Source: Yersinia bercovieri ATCC 43970
GTDB lineage: Bacteria; Pseudomonadota; Gammaproteobacteria; Enterobacterales; Enterobacteriaceae
DNA: 64,000 nucleotides
Assembly (NCBI RefSeq): GCF_013282745.1
Contig: NZ_CP054044.1
Location: 2,604,001 to 2,668,000 of the forward strand
Reading direction: 5' to 3'
The notes beneath the pieces are model-generated. The model had not been told where the DNA came from and searched no databases. It saw only the letters and a program-made list of their open reading frames with translations. Every line of letters begins with the position of its first letter. Within the stretch, counting starts at the first letter, position 1. A program made the translations under genes and the position numbers. Shown one piece after another: positions 41,079-49,789 of the stretch.

Positions 41079-42608
41079 ATGAAAAAAGCAATCGCATACC
41101 TCCGGTTCTCTTCGTCTGTTCAACAGTATGGGGATTCTTTAAAAAGGCAAAATAGGCTAGTGACGGAATGGCTTGAGGCTAACCCCGATTACTTGTTGGA
41201 CGACTTGACGTATAAAGATTTGGGTATCAGTGCTTACCATGGAACACACGCCACGCGAGGGGCATTCTCTGACTTTATGGTGGCTGTAGAGGGCGGTTAT
41301 ATTGAATATGGCACGGTTCTGCTGGTAGAAAGCCTAGACCGGCTGTCTCGTGAAAAAATAGGCGAAGCAACGGAACGACTTAAAAGCATATTAAAGGCCG
41401 GTATCGATGTTGTTACCCTTAGCGACCATACTCATTACACTAAAGATTCTTTGGACGACCCTTACTCACTGATAAAAGCCATTCTAATTGCGCAACGAGC
41501 CAATGAAGAAAGTGAAATTAAATCACGCCGGATGAAGTCGGCATGGAAGAAGAAAAGGGAGGAAGCAGAGGCCTCGGGCAAAATAATCACCAGAAGTTGC
41601 CCGCGCTGGTTGAAGGTGAGCCAAAGCGGAGATAGTTTCGAGCTGATACCTGAACATGCCAGGACGATTAAAGAGATATTTCGGCTACGATTAAAAGGGC
41701 AATCTCTCAATGGAATAGTTAAAATCCTGAATGACAAAAAGGTGATAACGCTAACGGGAGAAATTGGCGTCTGGAATCCTTCTACAATTGAAAAGCTATT
41801 GGTAAATAAAGCCCTTATTGGAATAAATGTCCCGTCATACCGTACGATAGCCAATGGAATACAAGAAATACCGGGCTATTTTCCCCGAGTCATTTCCGAT
41901 ACAACTTTCTACGCAGTCAGAGAGTTCAAGAAACCGCCCTTTGGCAAAGATAAGCACACTGATAACCCCTATCTAATTAATCTCTTCCGTTCGGTGATGA
42001 AGTGCAAAGCATGCGGTCACAGTATCATTCTCAATTCCATAGATGGCAAAGGGATGGGGTATTATGTATGCCCCATGCGCCGGTTACATCGCTGTAATAC
42101 TCCATCGATTAGGCGTGATATTGCAGATGTAAACCTGATAACTACAGTTGTTATCCATGCTGACAAATTCCAGACTAATTCAACCAGTAGAGAATCGACC
42201 CGTTCGCTCCAGGACAGAAATATTGAGGTTCTTAAAAGTATTGATAAGCTGATTGAGGCATTACAAATAGCACCTGAAGTGACTGCTTTGGCTGAAAAGG
42301 TAAAGGTACTGCATAAAGAATTCAAAAGTAATGAGGCCACGATACGTGCAGTTAAGAATAAGCAGAGGCTGGCCGTTAGTGAGGATGTAACAACGCTGGA
42401 TTTAACCTTAAAAGAGGACCGAGAGAAGTGCAGACGTTTTATTTTCAAAACATTTAAAGAAATAGTGCTCGATACTGAGAACAAGACGTGTGATATCTGC
42501 TTCAGTAACGGTTTTAAGCTGATAAATTTCCCGTTACTGAAAAGTATCAGCTCAGAACAGCTCATCAGTGCTTTGACCTATACAGACGATTCAACACTGA
42601 TCCTATGA
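41079..42608 (+). CDS. Large serine recombinase
   Basis: A 509-residue recombinase. The N-terminal resolvase domain starts AIAYLRFSSSVQQYGDSLKR, with the catalytic Ser near residue 10, and includes LLVESLDRLSRE. A recombinase domain follows (about 190-290; RTIKEIFRLRLKGQSLNGIV), then a zinc ribbon with CKACGHS and CPMRRLHRC (about 310-345) and a coiled-coil C-terminus. ATG 41079 is preferred to 41040 because the family begins directly with the Ala-Tyr-x-Arg strand. It is of a size that can integrate DNA rather than only invert it. It makes the prophage carry two unrelated site-specific recombinases. Confidence 0.92.
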   Translation: MKKAIAYLRFSSSVQQYGDSLKRQNRLVTEWLEANPDYLLDDLTYKDLGISAYHGTHATRGAFSDFMVAVEGGYIEYGTVLLVESLDRLSREKIGEATERLKSILKAGIDVVTLSDHTHYTKDSLDDPYSLIKAILIAQRANEESEIKSRRMKSAWKKKREEAEASGKIITRSCPRWLKVSQSGDSFELIPEHARTIKEIFRLRLKGQSLNGIVKILNDKKVITLTGEIGVWNPSTIEKLLVNKALIGINVPSYRTIANGIQEIPGYFPRVISDTTFYAVREFKKPPFGKDKHTDNPYLINLFRSVMKCKACGHSIILNSIDGKGMGYYVCPMRRLHRCNTPSIRRDIADVNLITTVVIHADKFQTNSTSRESTRSLQDRNIEVLKSIDKLIEALQIAPEVTALAEKVKVLHKEFKSNEATIRAVKNKQRLAVSEDVTTLDLTLKEDREKCRRFIFKTFKEIVLDTENKTCDICFSNGFKLINFPLLKSISSEQLISALTYTDDSTLIL

Positions 42609-42768
42609 GTTAGCACCTACATCAATGTGCTTAATTGCCCAGCCTATTATGAAATGAAAACCTTTAGTTAGCGCCATAGCATGAAATTTCCAAAGTAAGT
42701 TGATAACATTATGTTTTATAATTTTATTTTTATTCTCTCCAGAGATTTATACATATGGAGATGGATAC

Positions 42769-42881
42769 TGAACCGACTTTCTTGGTAGATGAACCTACCG
42801 TGGGTCGGTTCAATTTAAAATTAATTTATCTTATATATCAAATAAATGCGTCTGTGAACCGACTGAACCTACCGAACCGAC
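42769..42881. repeat. Right iteron dyad, inverted copy of left
   Basis: TGAACCGAC (42769), TGAACCTAC (42790), GTCGGTTCA (42804), then a 42-bp AT-rich spacer and three tandem units TGAACCGAC, TGAACCTAC, CGAACCGAC (42855-42881). Read in reverse complement this is the architecture of 1072-1184: three tandem units, the same spacer length and similar spacer sequence (TTGATATATAAGATAAATTA against TTGATTTATAAGTTAATTAA). Confidence 0.85.
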
Positions 42882-43415
42882 CACTTTCTGGTTATATATA
42901 GAGAAATTTTATTTGTGATTATGAATCCATAATCAACTGTTAAATTGGCGGTCAAATAATAACCAGCAAAGTGAAGTGCGATGATATGAAATCATTTTGA
43001 TAGCAAATATTGTCTTTCACGATTCTTGGTAGTTTCTTCGTACAGGTTTGGGGAAGGAAAATTATTTGGGGGTATCGTTGGGGGTATCTTTAAAATTGAA
43101 CTTGGTTAATATCTTTATTTAACAATATATTGAGAGTTTAATTTTACTCCTGTAGGGCGTACCATTTAGAATCAATAAGTTGCCCTCTGTTTACTCCCCC
43201 TAATTTTCAACTGCATTTTTCAAAAGTGTCAGATTGGTGGCATTAAGTCCCATTTCTGACAAAATGTTGTTCACTTATTACCATGTTGACAGCCTCATAT
43301 GCCGCTACACCCAGCGAGATTTTCACTTAGCTAAAGCACTGTCTTGACCCATGACAAGGCGGTCAGGGGGGAGCCACTTTATAATCAGACCCGTTTTTTC
43401 TCACTGGACTGAAGC
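42882..43415. other. Prophage right end and roxA upstream region
   Basis: No gene is seen. TTGGGGGTATC is repeated at 43066-43076 and 43078-43088 (12-bp pitch), resembling tandem arm-type sites near P4-type integrase attachment sites. attR should lie close by, but its core can only be found by comparison with attL outside the window. Chromosomal sequence ahead of roxA presumably begins between 43.1 and 43.35 kb. Confidence 0.45.
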
Positions 43416-44537
43416 ATGGCTTATCAACTGAATCTTAACTGGCCCGAATTTTTAGAAAAATATTGGCAAAAACAACCTGTAGTATTAAAAAATGCATTTC
43501 CGAACTTTGTCGATCCTATTACGCCGGATGAGCTGGCGGGGCTGGCAATGGAAGCAGAAGTAGATAGCCGTCTGGTCAGTCATACCAATGGTCAGTGGCA
43601 GGCGAGTAATGGGCCATTTGAGCATTTTGATAATTTGGGTGAAACCGGCTGGTCACTGCTGGCTCAGGCGGTTAACCACTGGCATGCCCCCTCCGCTGAA
43701 CTTGTGCGCCCATTTCGCGTGCTGCCGGACTGGCGCTTAGATGACCTGATGATCTCTTTTTCTGTTCCAGGTGGTGGTGTTGGGCCACACATTGATCAGT
43801 ATGATGTATTCATCATTCAGGGGATGGGCCGCCGCCGTTGGCGTGTTGGTGATAAACTGCCGCTAAAACAGTTTTGCCCGCACCCGGCGCTGTTGCATGT
43901 TGAGCCATTCACGCCGATTATTGATGAAGATCTCGAACCGGGTGACATTTTATATATTCCACCGGGCTTCCCACACGATGGTTTCACCCATGAAACGGCG
44001 TTCAACTACTCGGTCGGCTTTCGTGGGCCAAATGGCCGAGACTTAATCAGCAGTTTCGCTGACTATGCGCTGGAAAATGATCTCGGTGGTGAACATTACA
44101 GTGATCCTGATTTAACCTGTCGGGAACATCCGGGGAGGGTTGAAGAGTATGAACTTGAGCGCCTGCGCGGCATGATGGTCGATACGATTAATCAGCCGGA
44201 AGATTTCAAACAGTGGTTTGGCCGCTTTGCCACCACGCCACGCCATGAGCTGGATATTGCACCAGCCGAGCCACCTTTCCAGCAGGAGGAGATTGTCGAT
44301 GCACTGATGGGCGGTGAAGTCTTGACCCGTCTGAGTGGGTTGCGGGTTCTGCAAGTTGGCGACAATTTTTTCATCAATAGCGAACGGCTGGAAACCTCCG
44401 ATCCTAAAGCCGCCGATGCACTGTGCCGTTACACCCATATAGGTAAAAAAGAGTTGGGTGGGGCGCTACAGAATTCAGCTTTTATTGCTGAGTTAACCGA
44501 ACTGATTAATCAGGGCTATTGGTTCTTCGACGAATAA
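43416..44537 (+). CDS. roxA: 50S ribosomal protein uL16 3-hydroxylase
   Basis: A 373-residue JmjC-type 2-oxoglutarate/iron oxygenase (YcfD) that hydroxylates an Arg of ribosomal protein uL16. Iron ligands are visible in GPHIDQYDVF (His-x-Asp) and in the distal His region FPHDGFTHETAFNYSVGFRG. N-terminal LNWPEFLEKYWQKQPVVLKN is typical of the family. It is the first chromosomal gene after the prophage and is followed by a strong terminator. Confidence 0.95.
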   Translation: MAYQLNLNWPEFLEKYWQKQPVVLKNAFPNFVDPITPDELAGLAMEAEVDSRLVSHTNGQWQASNGPFEHFDNLGETGWSLLAQAVNHWHAPSAELVRPFRVLPDWRLDDLMISFSVPGGGVGPHIDQYDVFIIQGMGRRRWRVGDKLPLKQFCPHPALLHVEPFTPIIDEDLEPGDILYIPPGFPHDGFTHETAFNYSVGFRGPNGRDLISSFADYALENDLGGEHYSDPDLTCREHPGRVEEYELERLRGMMVDTINQPEDFKQWFGRFATTPRHELDIAPAEPPFQQEEIVDALMGGEVLTRLSGLRVLQVGDNFFINSERLETSDPKAADALCRYTHIGKKELGGALQNSAFIAELTELINQGYWFFDE

Positions 44538-44549
44538 TAGGTGAATAAT

Positions 44550-44580
44550 AAAAGTCCCACTCAATCTGCGTGGGACTTTT
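44550..44580 (+). terminator. Terminator after roxA
   Basis: AAAAGTCCCAC (44550-44560) pairs perfectly with GTGGGACTTTT (44570-44580). It can serve both the plus-strand roxA and, on the other strand, the small gene at 44620. Confidence 0.9.
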
Positions 44581-44619
44581 GGTGCCTCATTTTTAGCCGC
44601 TTTGGGACTATATAGCTAA

Positions 44620-44775
44620 TTAGTTTTTAGCGGTTTGATCAGCTGTGCCAGTGGTTTGGCCTTGGCTAATAGAGAAGGTGCCTTGATAGCTGTCATGGTC
44701 ACCGATATTGGCCATTGAAACTGTTGGTGCCAAGATTGCTGCGATCAGGGTCAGTGCTGCGATAGTTGTTTTCAT
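44620..44775 (-). CDS. Small secreted protein (51 aa)
   Basis: A 51-residue protein with an evident signal peptide: MKTTIAALTLIAAILAPTVS then AMA-like cleavage at about residue 23, leaving a mature peptide of about 28 residues rich in Ser, Gln, Thr and Gly. AGAGAACATAT precedes the ATG. It ends near a bidirectional terminator. It resembles the small YhcN/BhsA class in general design but is shorter and not clearly related. Confidence 0.65.
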   Translation of the reverse strand: MKTTIAALTLIAAILAPTVSMANIGDHDSYQGTFSISQGQTTGTADQTAKN

Positions 44776-44981
44776 AATATGTTCTCTTCGGTTTGTATAA
44801 GTGAAAGCGGGTTGCTTTCGATAAGAGGAATGTTACGCCGATCACATTTTTTGGATATCGAAGAGAATTGCTCATCTTGGTCAAAAAAACTGTATAGCCC
44901 AATTAGGCCATTACATTGATACGTGGCAGAATGTAAAAAAACAATTACAGCTGTTTCACCTGAGATGACAAAGATATAAAT

Positions 44982-46754
44982 ATGGATCGCTCCCGCTTAC
45001 TCAAGTTCCTGCTGCCCTATCTGTGGCCAAAGAATAACCGCAAACTCCGCTACTACCTGATGGCCGCCATCATATTTATGGTGGTTTCTAAGGTCAGCAC
45101 AACACTGGTGCCACTGGCCTACAAGGCGATGATCGACACATTAAGCAGTGAAAGCGCCAGGATGTTGGCTATTCCGATCAGCCTTATTATCGCCTACGGG
45201 ATCGCGAGAATTAGCGCCTCTTTATTTGAAGAGCTGCGCAACGTGATGTTTATTCATATCAGCCAGAATGCGACTCGGCTACTTGGATTGCGGGTATTTA
45301 AACAGTTACATGAGCTAAGTTTGCGCTTTCATCTTGACCGACAAACGGGTGGTTTATCTTTGTCGATCGAGCGCGGAACACAAGCGGTTGCTACGGTACT
45401 TTCACGCCTGCTGTTCTCCATATTCCCTATTTTGTTTGAGATAACGCTGGTCTCTTTGATCATGTGGCATCTATTAGATGGCTGGTTTGCACTCGCCATT
45501 TTGGTCACGGTCGCCTGTTATATCCTATTTACGGTGATGGCTGTCAGTTGGCGAACCCGCTTTCGGCGCGAACTTAATCAGGCCAATGCGGATGCCAACA
45601 CTAAATCTATCGACAGTTTACTCAATTATGAAACCGTAAAATATTTTGGCAATGAAGAGTTTGAAGCCGAACGTTTCAATAAGTCGCGGCAGCTGTATGA
45701 ACATGCGGCAATAAAAAATCAATTCAGTTTTACTGCATTAAGTCTCGGGCAAACGGCCATTATCTCAGTAGGATTAGTGGTCATGATGGCGATGGCAGCG
45801 AAAGGTATCACCCAAGGTCGAATGACTATCGGTGATTTTGTCTTGGTCAATGCCTACCTTTTACAGTTATATCAGCCGCTTAATTTCTTTGGTTTTATTT
45901 ACTCTGAGATCAGGCAGGCATTGATTGATATGGAGAATATGCTCAATTTGTTGATGGTTGAGCAAGAGATTACCGATAAGCCGGATGCCGCGACATTGCA
46001 GTTGACCCAAGGTGAAGTGCGCTTTGACTCAGTCAGTTTTGGTTATGATCCGCGTAGACCTATTTTGAATAACGTGAGTTTTACCATTCCTCCGGGCAAA
46101 ACGGTGGCGGTTGTGGGGGCTTCAGGGGCGGGCAAGTCAACACTCTCCCGTTTGCTGTTCCGTTTTTACGATGTGACTGATGGCGCGGTGCTTATTGACG
46201 GGCAAGATATCCGCAATGTCACTCAGGCCAGCCTGCGCAAGGCGATTGGTATCGTGCCTCAAGATACCGTGCTATTTAATGACACGCTGCGTTATAACAT
46301 TGCTTATGGCAGAACATCAGCCAGTTTTTCAGAGATAGAGCGGGCCGCAAAACTGGCACATATTCACAATTTTATCAGTAGCTTGCCAGATGGCTATGAC
46401 ACCCGAGTTGGCGAGCGGGGGCTTAAATTATCCGGCGGTGAAAAACAACGGGTAGCGATTGCCCGCACTATTCTCAAAAATCCGGCGATATTGGTTTTCG
46501 ATGAAGCTACCAGTGCGTTGGATACCCAGACTGAACGTGAAATTCAGGCCCATTTGCGGGAGGTCAGCCGTGATCACACCACGCTGGTTATTGCCCACCG
46601 TTTATCAACCATCATTGATGCTGATGAAATTATTGTGCTGGAAGCGGGTTCGATTGTTGAGCGTGGGCGTCATGAGGCGCTGCTGCTGAAAAATGGCCGA
46701 TACTCAGCCATGTGGCAAAATCAATATCATGAAGAAGAACAACTCGTGGAGTGA
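44982..46754 (+). CDS. ABC exporter, Atm1/HMT1-like (membrane and ATPase fused)
   Basis: A 590-residue half-transporter. Six membrane helices lie in residues 1-320, including the conserved HLDRQTGGLSLSIERGTQAV of the Atm1 class. The ATPase domain has Walker A VVGASGAGKST (about 380), signature LSGGEKQRVAIAR (about 485), Walker B ILVFDEATSAL, and an H-loop in LVIAHRLSTI. The family exports glutathione-linked metal compounds or related substrates. Substrate in this organism is not known. Confidence 0.88.
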   Translation: MDRSRLLKFLLPYLWPKNNRKLRYYLMAAIIFMVVSKVSTTLVPLAYKAMIDTLSSESARMLAIPISLIIAYGIARISASLFEELRNVMFIHISQNATRLLGLRVFKQLHELSLRFHLDRQTGGLSLSIERGTQAVATVLSRLLFSIFPILFEITLVSLIMWHLLDGWFALAILVTVACYILFTVMAVSWRTRFRRELNQANADANTKSIDSLLNYETVKYFGNEEFEAERFNKSRQLYEHAAIKNQFSFTALSLGQTAIISVGLVVMMAMAAKGITQGRMTIGDFVLVNAYLLQLYQPLNFFGFIYSEIRQALIDMENMLNLLMVEQEITDKPDAATLQLTQGEVRFDSVSFGYDPRRPILNNVSFTIPPGKTVAVVGASGAGKSTLSRLLFRFYDVTDGAVLIDGQDIRNVTQASLRKAIGIVPQDTVLFNDTLRYNIAYGRTSASFSEIERAAKLAHIHNFISSLPDGYDTRVGERGLKLSGGEKQRVAIARTILKNPAILVFDEATSALDTQTEREIQAHLREVSRDHTTLVIAHRLSTIIDADEIIVLEAGSIVERGRHEALLLKNGRYSAMWQNQYHEEEQLVE

Positions 46755-46774
46755 TGATGAGTTGTTCTTAAATT

Positions 46775-47062
46775 CTAATCAAAAGAGTGCATAAGAGTAA
46801 CTTCACACTCTTTTCGCTGATATTGATTGATCTCTGGCACTAATTGTCTGAAATGCGCGGTGGCGCAATGTATATCCAGAGCGGCTTGATCTGGCCACTC
46901 TTCAATAAAAATAAAGTGGCCAGGATCTTTATGGTCAATAAATAGATCGTAGGATACACAGAGTGGTTCAAGTTTTGTACATGCGACTAACTCTTGGTAG
47001 AGCGGCATAACATCATCAATATGTTCCAGTTTTATAAAATCTTGGGCAATCACTTTTAGCAT
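46775..47062 (-). CDS. Antibiotic-biosynthesis-monooxygenase-fold protein
   Basis: A 95-residue ABM-superfamily protein (YgiN/LsrG-like). LKVIAQDFIKLEHIDDVMPL, CVSYDLFIDHKDPGHFIFIE and HCATAHFRQLVPEI form the expected dimeric alpha-beta barrel. Members are quinol monooxygenases or isomerases; actual substrate is unknown. It ends 21 bp after, and opposite to, the ABC exporter. Confidence 0.82.
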   Translation of the reverse strand: MLKVIAQDFIKLEHIDDVMPLYQELVACTKLEPLCVSYDLFIDHKDPGHFIFIEEWPDQAALDIHCATAHFRQLVPEINQYQRKECEVTLMHSFD

Positions 47063-47075
47063 GAGTTTGGCCGCC

Positions 47076-47156
47076 TTAAGCTCCGGTAAAATAGGTGTAA
47101 GCGAAAACCGCCAGCGCCAGCGCTATCATAATTAGGGTTGTTTTTCTCAGTTTCAC
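47076..47156 (-). CDS. Candidate membrane microprotein (26 aa)
   Basis: A 26-residue frame from GTG 47156: two basic residues, then a single hydrophobic helix (TLIMIALALAVFAYTYF). It lies 13 bp upstream of the monooxygenase-fold gene in the same direction. The ribosome site is only GAGAA. It has the appearance of small single-helix enteric proteins, but support is limited. Confidence 0.4.
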   Translation of the reverse strand: MKLRKTTLIMIALALAVFAYTYFTGA

Positions 47157-47396
47157 ACTGTTCTCATTATCAGTTGTTGGTATTCATCATAGCCCAAGAA
47201 GATAGCGGAAAATGAGTTAGAAAACATCGACTCACTTAAAATAGTCAGATTCAGTTGGTATTTTCAATCGACTATTGCGTCGATAGTATGGCTTCCTTTA
47301 GCGGAACTTAGCTTCTAAGATTGATCTTGTTCACGGTTTAAATATAATTATTTGTGTTAATTCTTTACTGTGTGCTGAGTAGTGTGGAGGTGTGTA

Positions 47397-47591
47397 ATGT
47401 CAGCACTAGAGAAAATTGTTTCCGCATATTGCCATACCAGTCTGGACTTTGTGGCATCCACGATTGCTTTTATGGAAAACCAAAAGAAGAAAATTAGGAT
47501 TGATAAAATTGAGGCGAAACTTTCGTCCGATGAACTTGAGTTCTTCCGAGAAAGATTGGCTCACTACAGAGATATTTATCGGCCTTTGTAG
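47397..47591 (+). CDS. Small charged protein (64 aa)
   Basis: A 64-residue soluble protein beginning MSALEKIVSAYCHTSLDFVA. GGAGG lies before the ATG. The second half is a highly charged helix (KKKIRIDKIEAKLSSDELEF). A perfect terminator follows after 15 bases, showing a single-gene transcript. No family is recognised. Confidence 0.6.
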   Translation: MSALEKIVSAYCHTSLDFVASTIAFMENQKKKIRIDKIEAKLSSDELEFFRERLAHYRDIYRPL

Positions 47592-47605
47592 TCCATCAAC
47601 CTTAA

Positions 47606-47634
47606 ATAAGCCGCCTGAGGGCGGCTTATCTTAT
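47606..47634 (+). terminator. Terminator after the 64-aa gene
   Basis: AAGCCGCC (47608-47615) pairs with GGCGGCTT (47620-47627), followed by a T-rich stretch. Confidence 0.8.
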
Positions 47635-47735
47635 TGTAAAAACACGGGTCCTCTGTTACTTGCTTGTTTTTTGCTCAAATAACACTCAAATCAACTAAAG
47701 TTAATACAGGCAATGCACTTACTGTGGGGCCTGTT

Positions 47736-48380
47736 ATGTACCATAAAATAGATGGCAGCGAATACCGGCGTATCTTTGTTGTTGGTGATATTCATGGTTG
47801 CTATAAAAAGCTGATGGATGCTTTGGATCGTGTGCAGTTTGAGCGCTCTGCTGATTTACTGGTTTCTGTCGGGGATTTAGCGGATCGCGGTCCACAGAAT
47901 ATTGAATGTTATGAGCTAATTAATGCTCATTGGTTTCGTGCTGTTCGTGGCAATCATGAGCAAATGGCGATTGATATGCTGGCAGGTGGCGAGGTTGATA
48001 CCTGGATGGCGAATGGAGGCCGCTGGTTTTTCTTACTCGATGACAGTAAAAAATCTCAGGTTGAAGGGCTAATTAAGCGGGCTGAGCAGTTACCCTTGGT
48101 GATCGAAATTACAACTGAGCGCGGCAAGTATATTATCGCCCATGCTGATTACCCCTCAGATGAATATGTGTACGGTAAACCCATCAGTGAGCATTTAGTG
48201 GTATGGAACCGTAAGCGCCTTAATGCTGCCATGAAGGGAGAGAGTGAGGCCATTAAAGGAGCGGATAAATTTATATTCGGTCATACACCATTGGTAAAGC
48301 CGTTGCTGTTTAAAAATCAACTCTATATCGATACGGGTGCGGTATTTGGTAATACGCTAACCCTGATTCAGATTCAATAA
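47736..48380 (+). CDS. PphA/PrpA-like serine/threonine protein phosphatase
   Basis: A 214-residue metal-dependent phosphatase. The three lambda-phosphatase-type motifs are present: VVGDIHGCY (residues about 16-24), SVGDLADRGPQN (about 45-56) and VRGNHEQM (about 71-78), plus a late His in IFGHTPL. ATG 47736 (MYHKIDGSE) with GGGG upstream is preferred. In E. coli PrpA takes part in heat-shock and envelope-stress signalling; the same role here is inferred. Confidence 0.88.
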   Translation: MYHKIDGSEYRRIFVVGDIHGCYKKLMDALDRVQFERSADLLVSVGDLADRGPQNIECYELINAHWFRAVRGNHEQMAIDMLAGGEVDTWMANGGRWFFLLDDSKKSQVEGLIKRAEQLPLVIEITTERGKYIIAHADYPSDEYVYGKPISEHLVVWNRKRLNAAMKGESEAIKGADKFIFGHTPLVKPLLFKNQLYIDTGAVFGNTLTLIQIQ

Positions 48381-48460
48381 GTAAGTAAATTGATAGGGTC
48401 GCCTGCTTACTGAAAAGTGATAGCCTCCGTTTAGAGCAGAGGCTATTTAGGCCATATCAA

Positions 48461-49426
48461 TCAAAATGAGATGAATCGCGATGTGTACTTATTGAGTAAT
48501 AGGAGTCGTGATAATAGTACCGACGCGGCAAATACGGATAACAGAAGTGTAAATCTCAGTGTCACATCTGATAAATTATATGCACTGGAAATAAAGTAGA
48601 AAATCCCATCATGTAGTATATAGACCCCAATCATTGAAGGGCTGATATAGGCTAAGGCTTTCTTTATCCACTCATGCTTAGTGTTAAAGTTATCAAATAT
48701 GACAAATAAGCATAAACTTAGAATTAAAACGTGTAAGTTATCGAGGAAATAGCCTGCATTCACTGTTTTGTATACATGTATCGACATAAAGCTTTCATAA
48801 TAATACATCGAAATAGCTGTCGGGATTAACAGTATTTTAGCAATGAAACGTATTCTTGGTAGTTTTGTTATTTTCTGACATATCCTTGAGCACAAAAATC
48901 TACCGGCCATATAATAGAAAATCCACGTCCATAATCTAAAGTATTGTGGAAAATCAATCAGGTATGGTCTCTCGGTGAATGTGCTAATAAGGTCGATAGA
49001 GACAGAGAAGATGACCAAACAGGAGAGGGTAATTATTGCTGTTCTGTTGCTTTTTAAGACTTTAGAGATTATCGGATTAATCAGGTAGATAATGGCAATG
49101 CTGAATAAAAGCCAACTTTGCAGGAAATAGCCCCGTTTGAATCCATCCTCATTGATAAAGTAGAAGAGAACGTTCCAGAAGATAATAATAGTTATGATTG
49201 ATTTTAACTTTCTGAAGATATCTTTTTGATCTATTTGATCATTAGAGTCGATATACCCAATAATCATGAAAAAAAGAGGGGTTGCGATGATCGATAGAAA
49301 GTACAAAACACTCATCACTTCACCACCTAAAAAACACTGTTCAGTGCAGGTTTTACTGGCGGAATAGAAGGTTACAGCAGAAAAGCAGCTTAAGGTTTTT
49401 AGGGCATGTAAACCGACGTTTCTCAT
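48461..49426 (-). CDS. Acyltransferase-3 family membrane protein
   Basis: A 321-residue multipass membrane protein with about nine to ten helices. The N-terminal HALKTLSCFSAVTFYSASKT and repeated aromatic, Ile-rich helices fit the acyltransferase-3 (OafA-like) group that O-acetylates surface carbohydrates. The usual catalytic His near the N-terminus is represented only by the His at residue 7, outside its standard context, so activity is uncertain. Codon use is AT-rich compared with flanking genes, suggesting transfer. Confidence 0.65.
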   Translation of the reverse strand: MRNVGLHALKTLSCFSAVTFYSASKTCTEQCFLGGEVMSVLYFLSIIATPLFFMIIGYIDSNDQIDQKDIFRKLKSIITIIIFWNVLFYFINEDGFKRGYFLQSWLLFSIAIIYLINPIISKVLKSNRTAIITLSCLVIFSVSIDLISTFTERPYLIDFPQYFRLWTWIFYYMAGRFLCSRICQKITKLPRIRFIAKILLIPTAISMYYYESFMSIHVYKTVNAGYFLDNLHVLILSLCLFVIFDNFNTKHEWIKKALAYISPSMIGVYILHDGIFYFISSAYNLSDVTLRFTLLLSVFAASVLLSRLLLLNKYTSRFISF

Positions 49427-49789
49427 AAAGTAGTTTGACTTACAATAAGGTTAAATGAGAAAGCAGCGTCATAGGGGATATGGTTTTCATCAGGCTTTTC
49501 CTATTCAGACTACTAATTTTTCTATATTTTTGCATACAATCTGAAAGCTGTCACGCTCAGTAAAATTTATCATAAGTAAACAGCTAAGAAATATTTTCTA
49601 TAGAAAAAGACATTTCCTACATCTTCCGGTGTTGACATCCTATATATCTGCGAATCTCTCTATGGTTTACTGAGGAAACAGAGGTGTGTCCTGGGTTATC
49701 TTTATAATTTTTAATGATATTTATTTCATTATAACCAGGTCTGAGTTAATGATTTATGGGGTGCTTAGGCACTAGCGGGTGTGGCCAAT
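49427..49789. other. Divergent AT-rich regulatory gap
   Basis: About 360 bp between the acyltransferase and the LuxR-type gene. It is AT-rich with TTGACA at 49633-49638 but no well-placed -10 was found. No gene is visible. It probably holds the promoters of both divergent genes. Confidence 0.4.

Noticed and set aside
42062..42565. Minus-strand 167-codon frame opposite the serine recombinase
   Set aside because: Shadow of the coiled-coil region of the recombinase.
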